From NCBI GenBank assembly GCA_903921785.1, contig CAIXRH010000011.1, positions 1-36,256 of the forward strand: a stretch of 36,256 nt of DNA. The letters are read 5' to 3'. The position numbers were made by a program, and so were the translations under genes. The notes beneath the pieces were generated by a model, which was not told where the DNA came from, did not search any database, and saw only the letters and a program-made list of their open reading frames with translations. The stretch comes from an uncultured Pseudomonadota bacterium. GTDB lineage: Bacteria > Myxococcota_A > UBA796 > SXON01. Of this stretch, positions 1-6,525 are shown one piece after another (the stretch's first letter is position 1; every line of letters begins with the position of its first letter).

Positions 1-294
1 ACCCCGAGGGTGACCGCGTCACCAGGGCGGTTCCTTGGGGTACGCCGCCGCGGAGGCCAAGGAACCCCGAGGGTGACCGCGTCACCAGGGCGGTTCCTTG
101 GGGTACGCCGCCGCGGAGGCCAAGGAACCCCGAGGGTGACCGGGTCACCAGGGCCGTTCCTTGGGGTTCGCCGCCGCGGAGGCCAAGGAACCCCGAGGGT
201 GACCGCGTCACCAGGGCGGTTCCTTGGGGTTCGCCGCCGCGGAGGCCAAGGAACCCCGAGGGTGACCGCGTCACCAGGGCGGTTCCTTGGGGTT
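1..294. repeat. 63-bp tandem repeat array of nested hairpins (4.7 copies, cut by window edge)
   Basis: Units begin at 1, 64, 127, 190 and 253; the last stops after 42 bases at 294. Copies 1 and 2 are identical, copy 4 differs from them by one base, and copy 3 carries two more changes. Each unit holds a short hairpin, GGTGAC-CGC-GTCACC (9-23 in copy 1), and a longer one whose arms GGTTCCTTGG and CCAAGGAACC (29-38 and 57-66) enclose an 18-nt loop containing CCGCGG. In copy 3 the small loop reads CGG, which extends the stem to 7 bp around one base. The period is a multiple of three, so the array stays open as a 21-residue peptide repeat. The array probably continues before position 1. There are no variable spacers, so it is not CRISPR. 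Confidence 0.95.
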
Positions 295-642
295 GGGCAC
301 CGCCGGGCGCCGACGCCGCGGGGCCAGCGGCCGTCGGCCAACTTCCGTCGAGGACGCCAAACCATCAAGCCCCACCTCCCCTCGGTCGCCCAGCTCCTCG
401 CCCTCGGCCTCGGCGCGCGGCTCGCGTGGCCGCTGCTCCCCGCCTCCGTCGCGCTCGCGGTCCTCTCGGGGCCGGCTGCGGTCGCCGCGCTCAGCGTCCT
501 CGACCCCAACCACGCGGACGGCATCCACGCGGTGAAGGCCGGGGCCTCGGTGCCTTTCGCGGTCTGGGCGCTCGGCGTGCCGTGGGTGTTCCGCCCCTCG
601 CCGAAGCGCCCTACCGGATCACCTGGGGCGGCGGGCGGGTGA
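262..642 (+). CDS. Small putative membrane protein, N-terminus fused to the tandem repeat; start uncertain
   Basis: I do not recognise a family. From about base 364 the frame reads like a genuine small membrane protein. A first hydrophobic stretch (LLALGLGARLAWPLLPASVA and following) leads to a short polar loop, LDPNHADGIHAVK, and a second hydrophobic stretch (VPFAVWALGVPWVF). No ATG, GTG or TTG lies between the repeat and the first helix. The nearest standard in-frame start is the GTG in the last repeat copy (262), which would add about 34 repeat-derived basic residues. The alternative is a rare ATC start at 364, placed 9 nt after GAGGA. The 3' end overlaps the convergent macro-domain remnant. 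Possibly a gene whose own 5' end was replaced by repeat expansion. Confidence 0.4.
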   Translation: MTASPGRFLGVGHRRAPTPRGQRPSANFRRGRQTIKPHLPSVAQLLALGLGARLAWPLLPASVALAVLSGPAAVAALSVLDPNHADGIHAVKAGASVPFAVWALGVPWVFRPSPKRPTGSPGAAGG

Positions 643-1020
643 AGCGCTCCTCGGCAGACAGCGTCGCGGCCACCGAATCCCGGCGGTGTTTCGCCACGAT
701 CCAGTTGCACTGGGGGTCGGGCTCGTGGGCCACCCGCCAGGCCAGCGCCATCTGCGCGGCGGCGACCCGCGGCTCCAGCTTCCCGGTGGCGGTGCCGAGG
801 CCCGAGCACGAGGAACGGGTGTGCGTCGTCGCCGGTGGGCACGACGATCGCCGTCCCGATCGGCTGCTCGCCGAAGAACTCGGCCCGGATCCGCGCCTGC
901 ACGGCGTCCACGAGGTCCCACCCGAAGAAGCGCGAGAGCGCGAGGTCGATCCCGCCGTCCATCGGCCCGGATCTCGGGACCACGCCGATCGTATTCTTCT
1001 TCGCGACCTCCGCGCGCGCG
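611..1020 (-). pseudogene. Decayed macro-domain (ADP-ribose-binding) gene
   Basis: Read on the minus strand, one frame gives SGPMDGGIDLALSRFFGWD followed by QARIRAEFFGEQPIGTAIVV and PTGDDAHPFLV, which resembles the macro-domain family that starts ANSFGFMDGGID. Right after HPFLV (about 800-812) the sense shifts frame to GLGTATGKLEP, then RVAAAQMALAWRV. This resembles the family's C-terminal V-P-G-L-G-T-G-x-G motif and following helix. The roughly 40 residues expected between these blocks are missing, and the true N-terminus is absent too: in place of ANSFGF the frame reads NTIGVVPRSGP. Internal deletion plus frameshift, with 5' loss, argue for a pseudogene. The second frame stops at 611-613. 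Family assignment is by motif memory only. Confidence 0.6.
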
Positions 1021-1323
1021 CCCGGGCAGGAGGTCGCCGATCCGCCTCCCGTGGTCAGCGCCTTCTCCGCGTCTCTGCGTCGTTGCGTGACCTTCTCCGA
1101 GCGCGCTCCCGAGGGTGCAGACGCCGGCCACTCCGAGAGGCACCGCCGAGTCGGTCACCGGCCCTTCCCACCGAGCGCGACACCTCGACGCGCCGCGACG
1201 CCGACGTTTGTCCTGGCTCGCGACGCTGGAGGAGGGCCGGGAGGGGGAACAAAAACCAATCCGGAACGGCCATGGTCCGCACACATCCACCCGCCCGCGG
1301 CGGTCCCAACCGTCTCCCCGCCG
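1021..1323. other. Non-coding stretch between macro remnant and selB 3' end
   Basis: Apart from the short repeat at 1063-1090, I see no convincing gene here. Long open frames exist in several phases but are Arg/Pro/Gly-rich and look like GC-driven shadows. I looked for a selC tRNA (TCA anticodon loop, TTCGA T-loop) because selB is adjacent, and found none. A patch with an A run (1249-1258) could belong to a selB 3' end, but no clear terminator hairpin is visible. Confidence 0.5.
1063..1090. repeat. Short dispersed-type intergenic repeat (codes NDAETRRR on the minus strand)
   Basis: The sequence TTCTCCGCGTCTCTGCGTCG and its continuation matches, from memory, a short sequence that recurs between genes in many unrelated GC-rich environmental bacteria and gives spurious peptides such as NDAETRRR. 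It lies just upstream of the broken 5' end of the macro-domain remnant. I saw only this copy in the window, so the repeat status rests on general knowledge. Confidence 0.4.
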
Positions 1324-3132
1324 CTAAGCCCGCACCCTCCCCTCCCCCAGCCGCTTCGTCACCCCGCGTGCATCCAGCCACTCCAACAGCGGGATCGCGG
1401 TCCGGCGGCTCTGGCCGGTGAGCTCCTTGAACGCCGAAGGATCGAGCGTGGGGTGACCGTCGAACCAGGCGCGCACGGCCGCGCTGAGCCGCTCGAGGAC
1501 GCTGGCGGCGTAGATGCGCCCGGCCACGAGGTCGATCTCCCCGCGGTCCCGGATCAGGAACACCAACGCGTCCCGATCGGGACGCTCGGGCGCCGCCTCC
1601 AGGCCGTCGTAGCCGGCGGCCTCCGCCGCGGCGATCGTCGCCTTGCGCCACGCTTCCTGCGCCGCGTCGAGCTTCACCACCCAGCCGGGGAGCCGCACCC
1701 GCCCCCCCTCGAGCACCACCCGCCCCGCCCCGGCTTCCGCGTCGAGGAACGCCAGGAACGCACGATCGTCCAGGGACTTGAGCAGCCCCGCCTGCACCGC
1801 CTTGCGATTGAGCCCAGGGGTGAGCGGCTCGGCGGCGTGGCGCTCGGCGAGCGTCTGCGCCAAAACCTCGCGCATCTCCGCGACCCGACCTACCGGATAC
1901 CGGCGTTCGCCGAGGCGGACCCCGAGGAGGACGCCCGCGCGTTGCAGGCACTCGGCGTCGGTGAGGCCCGCCGCGTCCATCCGCTCCACGAAGACCTCCT
2001 TGTCGCCGGCCGCGAGGCGGTCGAGCTCCACGATCGCCTCCGCCTGCCGCTTCTTCCGCGCGACGGGCGCCCAGGGGTCCACGATCGCCCCGCCGCCCAC
2101 CGTGAGCGACGGCGACGCCCGGCGGACGACGAAGCGGTCGCCGGGGAGGCAGGGGAGCGGCTCCGAGAGGTGCAGTTGGACCCACCCCGACCAGCCGGGC
2201 TCCAGCCCCTCGGCCCCGAGGGGGACCACGCGCCCGGCAACCTCGCGGGTGCCATGAAGCACCACCACTCCAGGTTCGCCGACGAGGATCGGCGCGTCGT
2301 CAAGGTGGGTGTATCGGGCGTCGATCACCAGGGCGTCGGGCATCGAGCCGGGCGCGACGACCCAGAATCCACGTCCGACCTCCTCGATCTCCACCCCGGT
2401 GAGGTTGAGCGCCACCCGGGAGCCCGCATGGGCCTCCGCCACCGACTGGCCGTGCACCTGAACGCCCCGTACGCGAGCCCGCTCCCCGCCGGGGAGCAGC
2501 TCCACCTCGGCGCCATCCTTGAGCCGGCCGTTCCAGGCCGTGCCGGTGATCACCGTTCCGAAGCCCTTTCTCACGAAGGCGCGGTCGACGGGGAGGCGGA
2601 ACGGGCGGTCGAGCTCCCGGTGGGAGCTGGGGAGCGCGTCCAGGGCCGCGAGCAGCTCCGGGAGGCCGCGCCGGGTGACGGCGCTCGTCGCCACGATCTG
2701 CGCGTTTGGCCAGGGGGTGCCGGCGAGCACCTCCCGAAGCTCCTCCGCCGCCAATTCGAGGAGCTCGTCGTCCACCTGGTCGGCCATCGTCTGCGCGACC
2801 ACCAGATGGGGGACGCCGAGGAGGCGCAGCACGTCGAGGTGCTCGCGCGTCTGGGGCATGACGCCCTCCACGGCGCTGACGCAGAGCATCACGGCGTCCA
2901 TGCCGCTGGCGCCAGAGACCATGGTTCGCACGAGCTTTTCATGCCCGGGCACGTCCACGAGCCCGGCGATGCGGCCGCTGGGGAGCGGCAGGGGCACGAA
3001 CCCCAGCGCGATGGTGATGCCGCGCGCCTTCTCCTCGGGCAAACGGTCGAGATCGACGCCGGTGAGCGCCTTGACGAGGGTGGTCTTGCCGTGGTCGACG
3101 TGACCCGCGGTCCCCAGCACGAGGTCGGACAT
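1324..3132 (-). CDS. selB: Selenocysteine-specific elongation factor SelB
   Basis: A translational GTPase that delivers selenocysteyl-tRNA(Sec) to UGA codons marked by a SECIS hairpin. The 602-residue product is close to the usual bacterial SelB length. The G1 loop GHVDHGKT sits at residues 10-17, followed by RGITIALGF and the G3 motif DVPGHEKL. Next come EF-Tu-like barrel domains (for example RAFVRKGFGTVITGTAWNG) and a C-terminal winged-helix region ending in TGQSRRTAIPLLEWLDARGV, as expected for SECIS binding. The G4 motif is odd: where SelB normally has T/N-K-x-D, this protein reads QTMADQVD, with Met in place of the base-stacking Lys. The start ATG is 39 nt from a divergent gene. No selA, selC or selD lies in the window. 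The gene implies that the organism makes selenoproteins. Confidence 0.93.
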   Translation of the reverse strand: MSDLVLGTAGHVDHGKTTLVKALTGVDLDRLPEEKARGITIALGFVPLPLPSGRIAGLVDVPGHEKLVRTMVSGASGMDAVMLCVSAVEGVMPQTREHLDVLRLLGVPHLVVAQTMADQVDDELLELAAEELREVLAGTPWPNAQIVATSAVTRRGLPELLAALDALPSSHRELDRPFRLPVDRAFVRKGFGTVITGTAWNGRLKDGAEVELLPGGERARVRGVQVHGQSVAEAHAGSRVALNLTGVEIEEVGRGFWVVAPGSMPDALVIDARYTHLDDAPILVGEPGVVVLHGTREVAGRVVPLGAEGLEPGWSGWVQLHLSEPLPCLPGDRFVVRRASPSLTVGGGAIVDPWAPVARKKRQAEAIVELDRLAAGDKEVFVERMDAAGLTDAECLQRAGVLLGVRLGERRYPVGRVAEMREVLAQTLAERHAAEPLTPGLNRKAVQAGLLKSLDDRAFLAFLDAEAGAGRVVLEGGRVRLPGWVVKLDAAQEAWRKATIAAAEAAGYDGLEAAPERPDRDALVFLIRDRGEIDLVAGRIYAASVLERLSAAVRAWFDGHPTLDPSAFKELTGQSRRTAIPLLEWLDARGVTKRLGEGRVRA

Positions 3133-3171
3133 CCCCTGGGCTTATCCGCCGCGGCCACGCTAAGTGGGGGT

Positions 3172-3690
3172 GTGCGCGTAGCCTGCCCCGACTGCACCAA
3201 CCCGCTGGAGGCGAACCCCGGCGAGGAGGTGGTGTGCCCCGCGTGTTTCACCCGCTTCGAAGCGCCGAGCGCCGCGCAGGTGCCCCACCGCTTCGACGTG
3301 TACTTCCCCGACGGCACCGTGCTGCCTCGGCAGTCGATGTACGCGGTGCGCGAAGGGATCTACGCCGGCCGCATCCCCATCACCTCCCGCCTCCGTCCCG
3401 ACGTGGGCGCCGAGGAGCTGGTCCCCGTCTACGGGTTCCCCTGGTTCGCACAAATCTATGCGCTCCTCGGCGTGGAGCCGCCGGCGAGCGCCGGCACCCG
3501 CCGGATCGCCGGCTGGCAGGGCATCCGGAAGGGCAAGGCCGAGCCGCCGGGCAAGAAGTCATCGCCGCGGGGGAAGGCCGCGGCCGACCCGAACGCGCCG
3601 CCGAAGCCCGCTCCGCCGATCCTGCTCATCGGCGGCGTGGTGGCGATCGCGGTGCTCGGCGTCGCCATCGTCGTCTCGTTCTTGATGTGA
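3172..3690 (+). CDS. Zinc-ribbon protein with C-terminal membrane anchor
   Basis: The N-terminus has two CxxC knuckles, CPDC and CPAC, in a short zinc ribbon (residues 1-28, MJ0042-like in style). A globular part follows with DVYFPDGTVLPRQSMYAVRE and then LRPDVGAEELVPVYGFPWFA. After a Lys/Pro-rich linker the protein ends in one transmembrane helix (ILLIGGVVAIAVLGVAIVVS) and a very short tail. This suggests a tail-anchored cytoplasmic domain. The GTG start was chosen because it places the zinc ribbon at the N-terminus with a G-rich stretch just upstream. It is divergent from selB and 5 nt upstream of the lamin-tail gene, so it may head a three-gene unit. Function unknown; zinc-ribbon membrane proteins of this kind are common in myxobacteria. 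Confidence 0.8.
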   Translation: MRVACPDCTNPLEANPGEEVVCPACFTRFEAPSAAQVPHRFDVYFPDGTVLPRQSMYAVREGIYAGRIPITSRLRPDVGAEELVPVYGFPWFAQIYALLGVEPPASAGTRRIAGWQGIRKGKAEPPGKKSSPRGKAAADPNAPPKPAPPILLIGGVVAIAVLGVAIVVSFLM

Positions 3691-3695
3691 GCACA

Positions 3696-4472
3696 ATGCT
3701 GCTCTTCGCGCTGTTGTCCACCGCCCACGCTGAGTGTCGGCCCGTGATCAATGAGCTGCTCCCCGATGCCCTCGGCGCCGACTCTGGCGACGAGTGGGTG
3801 GAGCTGCTCAACGCGGGCGACAGCCCCTGCGATCTCACCGGCTGGCGGGTAGAGTCGGCGATGAACGCCTGGCGCACGGCGACCACCTTCGAGTCGCTCA
3901 CCCTCGGCGCGGGCGAGATCATCCTCCTCGGCGACGCGCCCGCCGAGATCGAGGTCGCCTTCAACCTTGGCAACGGAGACCCGAACTCCGACGCAGTGCG
4001 GCTGGTCGAACCTGACGGCACTGTGGCTGATATCGTCGTCTACGGCGGCCCCAACGACGACGGCTGGACCACCGAATCCGGCGAACCCGCCTCCCCCGTC
4101 GCGGCCCCCAACGCCGGACTCAGCCTCGGCCGCTGCCCCGACGGGTCCGACACCGACGACAACGCGGCGGACTTCGTGGTCTTCGTCGTCCCCACCCCCG
4201 ACGCGCCCAACCTCACCGACCCCTGCACCCCGACCGACACGGGGGATACCGGATCGAACGACACCGGCGACACATCTGATACATCTGATACATTCGATAC
4301 ATCTGATACGGATGATACATCGGGAGTATCGGACAGCGCCAGAACGGACGACTCGTCGGACTCCGGCGCGGCTCGTGAAGAGGTCGGGTCCTGCGGCTGC
4401 GCCGGCCGTGGTTCCGGGGCGGTGGTGGGGCTGCTGCTCGCGGGGATGGCGGCCGGGCGTCGCCGCCGGTGA
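3696..4472 (+). CDS. Secreted lamin-tail-domain protein with Asp-Thr linker and MYXO-CTERM-like anchor
   Basis: A signal peptide (MLLFALLSTAHA) precedes a lamin-tail-like beta-sandwich of about residues 14-165: VINELLPDALG, EWVELLNAGDSPCDLTGWRV, GAGEIILLGDAP and AVRLVEPDGTVADIVVYG. A linker of Asp-Thr/Asp-Ser repeats follows. The protein ends with Cys-Gly-Cys-Ala-Gly, a hydrophobic helix and four arginines. That tripartite end is the MYXO-CTERM pattern, which is thought to be cut near the Cys by a myxosortase and surface-anchored. The expected location is the outer surface. The ATG follows the upstream stop by 5 nt, and the stop overlaps the exporter's GTG start by 4 nt, so translation is probably coupled. 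Lamin-tail domains in bacteria occur in secreted, often nuclease- or adhesion-linked proteins; no catalytic domain is seen here. Confidence 0.85.
   Translation: MLLFALLSTAHAECRPVINELLPDALGADSGDEWVELLNAGDSPCDLTGWRVESAMNAWRTATTFESLTLGAGEIILLGDAPAEIEVAFNLGNGDPNSDAVRLVEPDGTVADIVVYGGPNDDGWTTESGEPASPVAAPNAGLSLGRCPDGSDTDDNAADFVVFVVPTPDAPNLTDPCTPTDTGDTGSNDTGDTSDTSDTFDTSDTDDTSGVSDSARTDDSSDSGAAREEVGSCGCAGRGSGAVVGLLLAGMAAGRRRR
4236..4365 (+). repeat. AT-leaning Asp-Thr-Ser linker repeat DNA (lamin-tail gene)
   Basis: Nine-base units of the type GATACATCT encode Asp-Thr-Ser repeats. The GAT, ACA and TCT codons here contrast with the GAC/ACC/TCG used around them. The 17-mer GACACATCTGATACATC at 4269-4285 recurs, inverted, at 23886-23902 inside the GH18-type gene. 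Confidence 0.85.
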
Positions 4473-5095
4473 TCTTCCTCGTCGGCTATGGAATCTTCCT
4501 CGCCTACGCCGGCACCGTCGTCGCGGCCGGACCGGCGGGTGTATTGGTGATGCAAGCCGGCTTCGACGCCGCCCCGCGCCGAGGGCGGTGGATTGGCCTT
4601 GGCTCGGCGGTGGGGCAGTCGCCGTACGCAGGGCTGGCGTTCTACGGGGCGAACCGCTTCGTCACCGCGCACGCCGATTTCGTGAGGACCGCGCACGGCG
4701 TGGCTGGGCTGGTGTTGTTCGCGGTGGCCGCCTGGGTGGCCAAGCGCGCGGGCAAGGTCCGACCTGCAGCGCCCGCCGCGGTGCGGGAAGGCCGTGCCTT
4801 CCTGCTCGGGCTCACTGCCACGGTCACCAACCCGGTGCCGTTGGTGACCTGGGGCATGGCGGCGACGGCGCTGACGGCCAGCGGGATCGCGGGGGGTGAA
4901 GGGCTCGCGTCGGCCCTTGGTTTTGGCGCGGCGACGATCGTTGGCGCGGCCGCGGCACACGTCACCATCACCCACACGGCCGCGGCGCTGCGGGCCTGGG
5001 GCGGCGACGAGGTGGCGAAGCGGCTGTCGTACGGGTCGGCGGCGTTGCTCGTGGGGCTCGGGAGCGCGGCGGTGTTCCAGGCTTGGCGGGGGTGA
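4469..5095 (+). CDS. LysE/ArgO-type amino-acid exporter
   Basis: A 208-residue integral membrane protein with about six hydrophobic helices. The N-terminus GIFLAYAGTVVAAGPAGVLVM corresponds to the LysE family start (usually ...PGP..L...). A second family-like block is RAFLLGLTATVTNPVPLVTW, matching the conserved F..G...N..NPK/NP region. These exporters move amino acids or small metabolites outward across the inner membrane. The start is GTG, whose bases overlap the TGA of the lamin-tail gene (GTGA), so translation is probably coupled. The substrate cannot be told from sequence. The usual Pro-Gly-Pro is Ala-Gly-Pro-Ala here, so this is a divergent member. Confidence 0.75.
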   Translation: MIFLVGYGIFLAYAGTVVAAGPAGVLVMQAGFDAAPRRGRWIGLGSAVGQSPYAGLAFYGANRFVTAHADFVRTAHGVAGLVLFAVAAWVAKRAGKVRPAAPAAVREGRAFLLGLTATVTNPVPLVTWGMAATALTASGIAGGEGLASALGFGAATIVGAAAAHVTITHTAAALRAWGGDEVAKRLSYGSAALLVGLGSAAVFQAWRG

Positions 5096-5136
5096 GGCGG
5101 ACCTCGGCCTCCGGAGCTCCGACCTGCGCCCCCTGG

Positions 5137-5388
5137 TCAGCGAGCGTGGCCCATCAACAACTGGAGTCCGCCCGCCAGCAGGACGACCAGCCCGACCGCT
5201 CCAAGTCGCCAGCTCCTACGCAGCCGGTCGAGCTCCAAGAAAACAGCACCTACCACGATGATCTTCACCACTGAAACGGCCAGGATCATCGCGCCGGACG
5301 CCCCGCGTTCGAAGAGGGCCGCCGTGACGCCGGTCAGGGCGAGGAGCACCAGCGTTGCCACGAGGGCACGTGCCCCCACCGCCGTCAC
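5137..5388 (-). CDS. Small membrane protein of the oxidase subunit IV / NorF type
   Basis: The 83-residue product has three hydrophobic helices. The central segment, AVSVVKIIVVGAVFLELDRL, has the Lys in helix two and the F-x-E-L pattern of prokaryotic cytochrome-c-oxidase subunit IV (CoxD/NorF family). The GTG start overlaps the TGA of the upstream subunit III-like gene by 4 nt. Subunits of this type do not bind metals but assist assembly or stability of the heme-copper complex. The pair order (subunit III-like, then this) is that of NorE-NorF beside nitric oxide reductase, or of the end of an oxidase operon. No catalytic subunit gene is present in the window. Confidence 0.7.
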   Translation of the reverse strand: MTAVGARALVATLVLLALTGVTAALFERGASGAMILAVSVVKIIVVGAVFLELDRLRRSWRLGAVGLVVLLAGGLQLLMGHAR

Positions 5389-5957
5389 GGATGCACCAGG
5401 TAGATCATCGGGAAGAGCAGAAGCCAGACGACGTCGACGAGGTGCCAGTACGCCGCGATGGCCTCGACCGTAAGCCGGTCGGCCGCGCCCACCGACACCC
5501 GCCAGGCGACCCACGGCAGGGCCGCGACGCCGAGCAGCACATGGAGCAGATGGAGCCCCGTGAGGAACAGGTAGTTGAACCAGAACGGGCTGGACGAGAG
5601 CGTGACGCCCACCAGCGAGGGATCGGCGTACTCCAACGCCTTGTTCACCGCGAACGCGCCGCCGCAAGCGGCGGTGGCAAGGAGCATGGCTGCCGCGCGC
5701 CGCCGCGCCTGCTCCGCGTAAGCTCCGGTGGCGGCGTAGGCGAGGCCACTGCCCACGAGCAGGAGCACCGTCCCCCGAAGGCCTGACGCGGGGTGGAGCG
5801 TGGCCTGCCCGGACGCGAAGGCGGTGGCGTCACTGCGCCAGGACCAGGCGAAGCCACCAAGAAAGAGCGCGAACGTCACGAGCTCCACGGCCATGAACAC
5901 CCAGACGGCGGTCCCCCCCGTCAACGAAGGCGACGCGCTCGGCCCATCAGCAGACAT
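5385..5957 (-). CDS. Cytochrome c oxidase subunit III-like protein (NorE-like)
   Basis: A 190-residue membrane protein with about five helices, typical of the short subunit III/NorE branch. Family features: GGTAVWVFMAVELVTFALFL near the N-terminus, then NYLFLTGLHLLHVLLGVAAL, and AIAAYWHLVDVVWLLLFPMI near the end. The H-x-x-H-V...G and YWH-x-V-D-x-V-W motifs are the classic subunit III signatures. It lies in the inner membrane and lacks metal ligands; it would pair with a heme-copper oxidase or nitric oxide reductase encoded elsewhere. A second ATG two codons upstream (5963) is an alternative start. A TTATC-N4-GATAA palindrome overlaps the start region. It is co-transcribed with the downstream subunit IV-like gene through a 4-nt overlap. 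Confidence 0.82.
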   Translation of the reverse strand: MSADGPSASPSLTGGTAVWVFMAVELVTFALFLGGFAWSWRSDATAFASGQATLHPASGLRGTVLLLVGSGLAYAATGAYAEQARRRAAAMLLATAACGGAFAVNKALEYADPSLVGVTLSSSPFWFNYLFLTGLHLLHVLLGVAALPWVAWRVSVGAADRLTVEAIAAYWHLVDVVWLLLFPMIYLVHP

Positions 5958-5970
5958 TATCATCCGATAA
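5957..5970. promoter_or_regulatory. TTATC-N4-GATAA palindrome at the start of the subunit III-like gene
   Basis: A perfect 5-4-5 inverted repeat overlaps the start codon(s) of the subunit III-like gene. Half-site length and spacing equal those of Crp/Fnr-family boxes (TTGAT-N4-ATCAA), although the bases differ. At this place a bound protein would more likely repress than activate. It could equally be chance. Confidence 0.25.
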
Positions 5971-6048
5971 CATGCCCGGGATCCGCTCCAGTCGGCCTTG
6001 GTCATCAGGTGGTCTCCAGCGCCGTACGAGGCCGGCGCCAGCGCGCGG

Positions 6049-6477
6049 CTACCGCAGCTCGGGGATGTACCCGGCGTCCGAGGGGGAACAATCAGCGCAG
6101 TCCACCGGCGCGCCGATCCCGAGCGGCGCGCCCCCGTCGACGGTGATCGTCGGTGCGTAACTCGAGCACGGCGGTGGGTTTTCAGCGCAGGAGACGAGGA
6201 GCAGGGAGACCCGCCCGTGATGGACACCATCCGCGCCCGGACCGATGTCGGTGAGCACGGGAGCGGCGTCGACCCTGGCGGCGCGACGGGTCACGTCGTT
6301 GCGGCGGACGAAGAGCCTGGCCCGGAGGGGCTGCTGGCAGACGTCCGCCGGCGGCACGGATCGGTGCGCCTCGTTGAGCCCAGTGAAGTCGTAGGTCCCG
6401 TCCGGGACGAGCAGCGCCACCGTCGCGGCCGACAGGCGTTCGCCCCTAGGCGCGCGCCGGAGCTCCCCATCATCCAC
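6049..6477 (-). CDS. Hypothetical protein, Cys-containing C-terminus; start uncertain
   Basis: No family recognised. Codon choice is strongly GC3, and the body reads as protein: VALLVPDGTYDFTGLNEAHR, PADVCQQPLRARLFVRRNDV, then LLLVSCAENPPPCSSYAPTI and PLGIGAPVDCADCSPSDAGY. The GTG at 6477 is the first standard start, but it has no properly spaced ribosome site. The same frame continues upstream as sensible sequence (APGTELAGIRWAG) right up to the TGA of the preceding gene at 6526-6528. Either the true N-terminus was lost or frameshifted, or the TGA is read through. It is the last gene of a minus-strand series headed by the transglutaminase-like lipoprotein. The paired cysteines would suit an exported protein, but no signal peptide is visible. 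Confidence 0.55.
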   Translation of the reverse strand: MDDGELRRAPRGERLSAATVALLVPDGTYDFTGLNEAHRSVPPADVCQQPLRARLFVRRNDVTRRAARVDAAPVLTDIGPGADGVHHGRVSLLLVSCAENPPPCSSYAPTITVDGGAPLGIGAPVDCADCSPSDAGYIPELR

Positions 6478-6525
6478 TCCTGCCCAACGAATCCCGGCGA
6501 GCTCGGTTCCAGGAGCGACGGCGCA

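Noticed and set aside
1-294. Repeat array as a CRISPR array
   Set aside because: Units follow each other directly with no variable spacers, and no cas genes are present.
1091-1323. selC (tRNA-Sec) beside selB
   Set aside because: No TCA anticodon loop or T-loop sequence found on either strand.
835-3690. 951-codon plus-strand frame running through selB into the zinc-ribbon gene
   Set aside because: Only its last 172 codons (from the GTG at 3172) read as protein; the rest is selB antisense.
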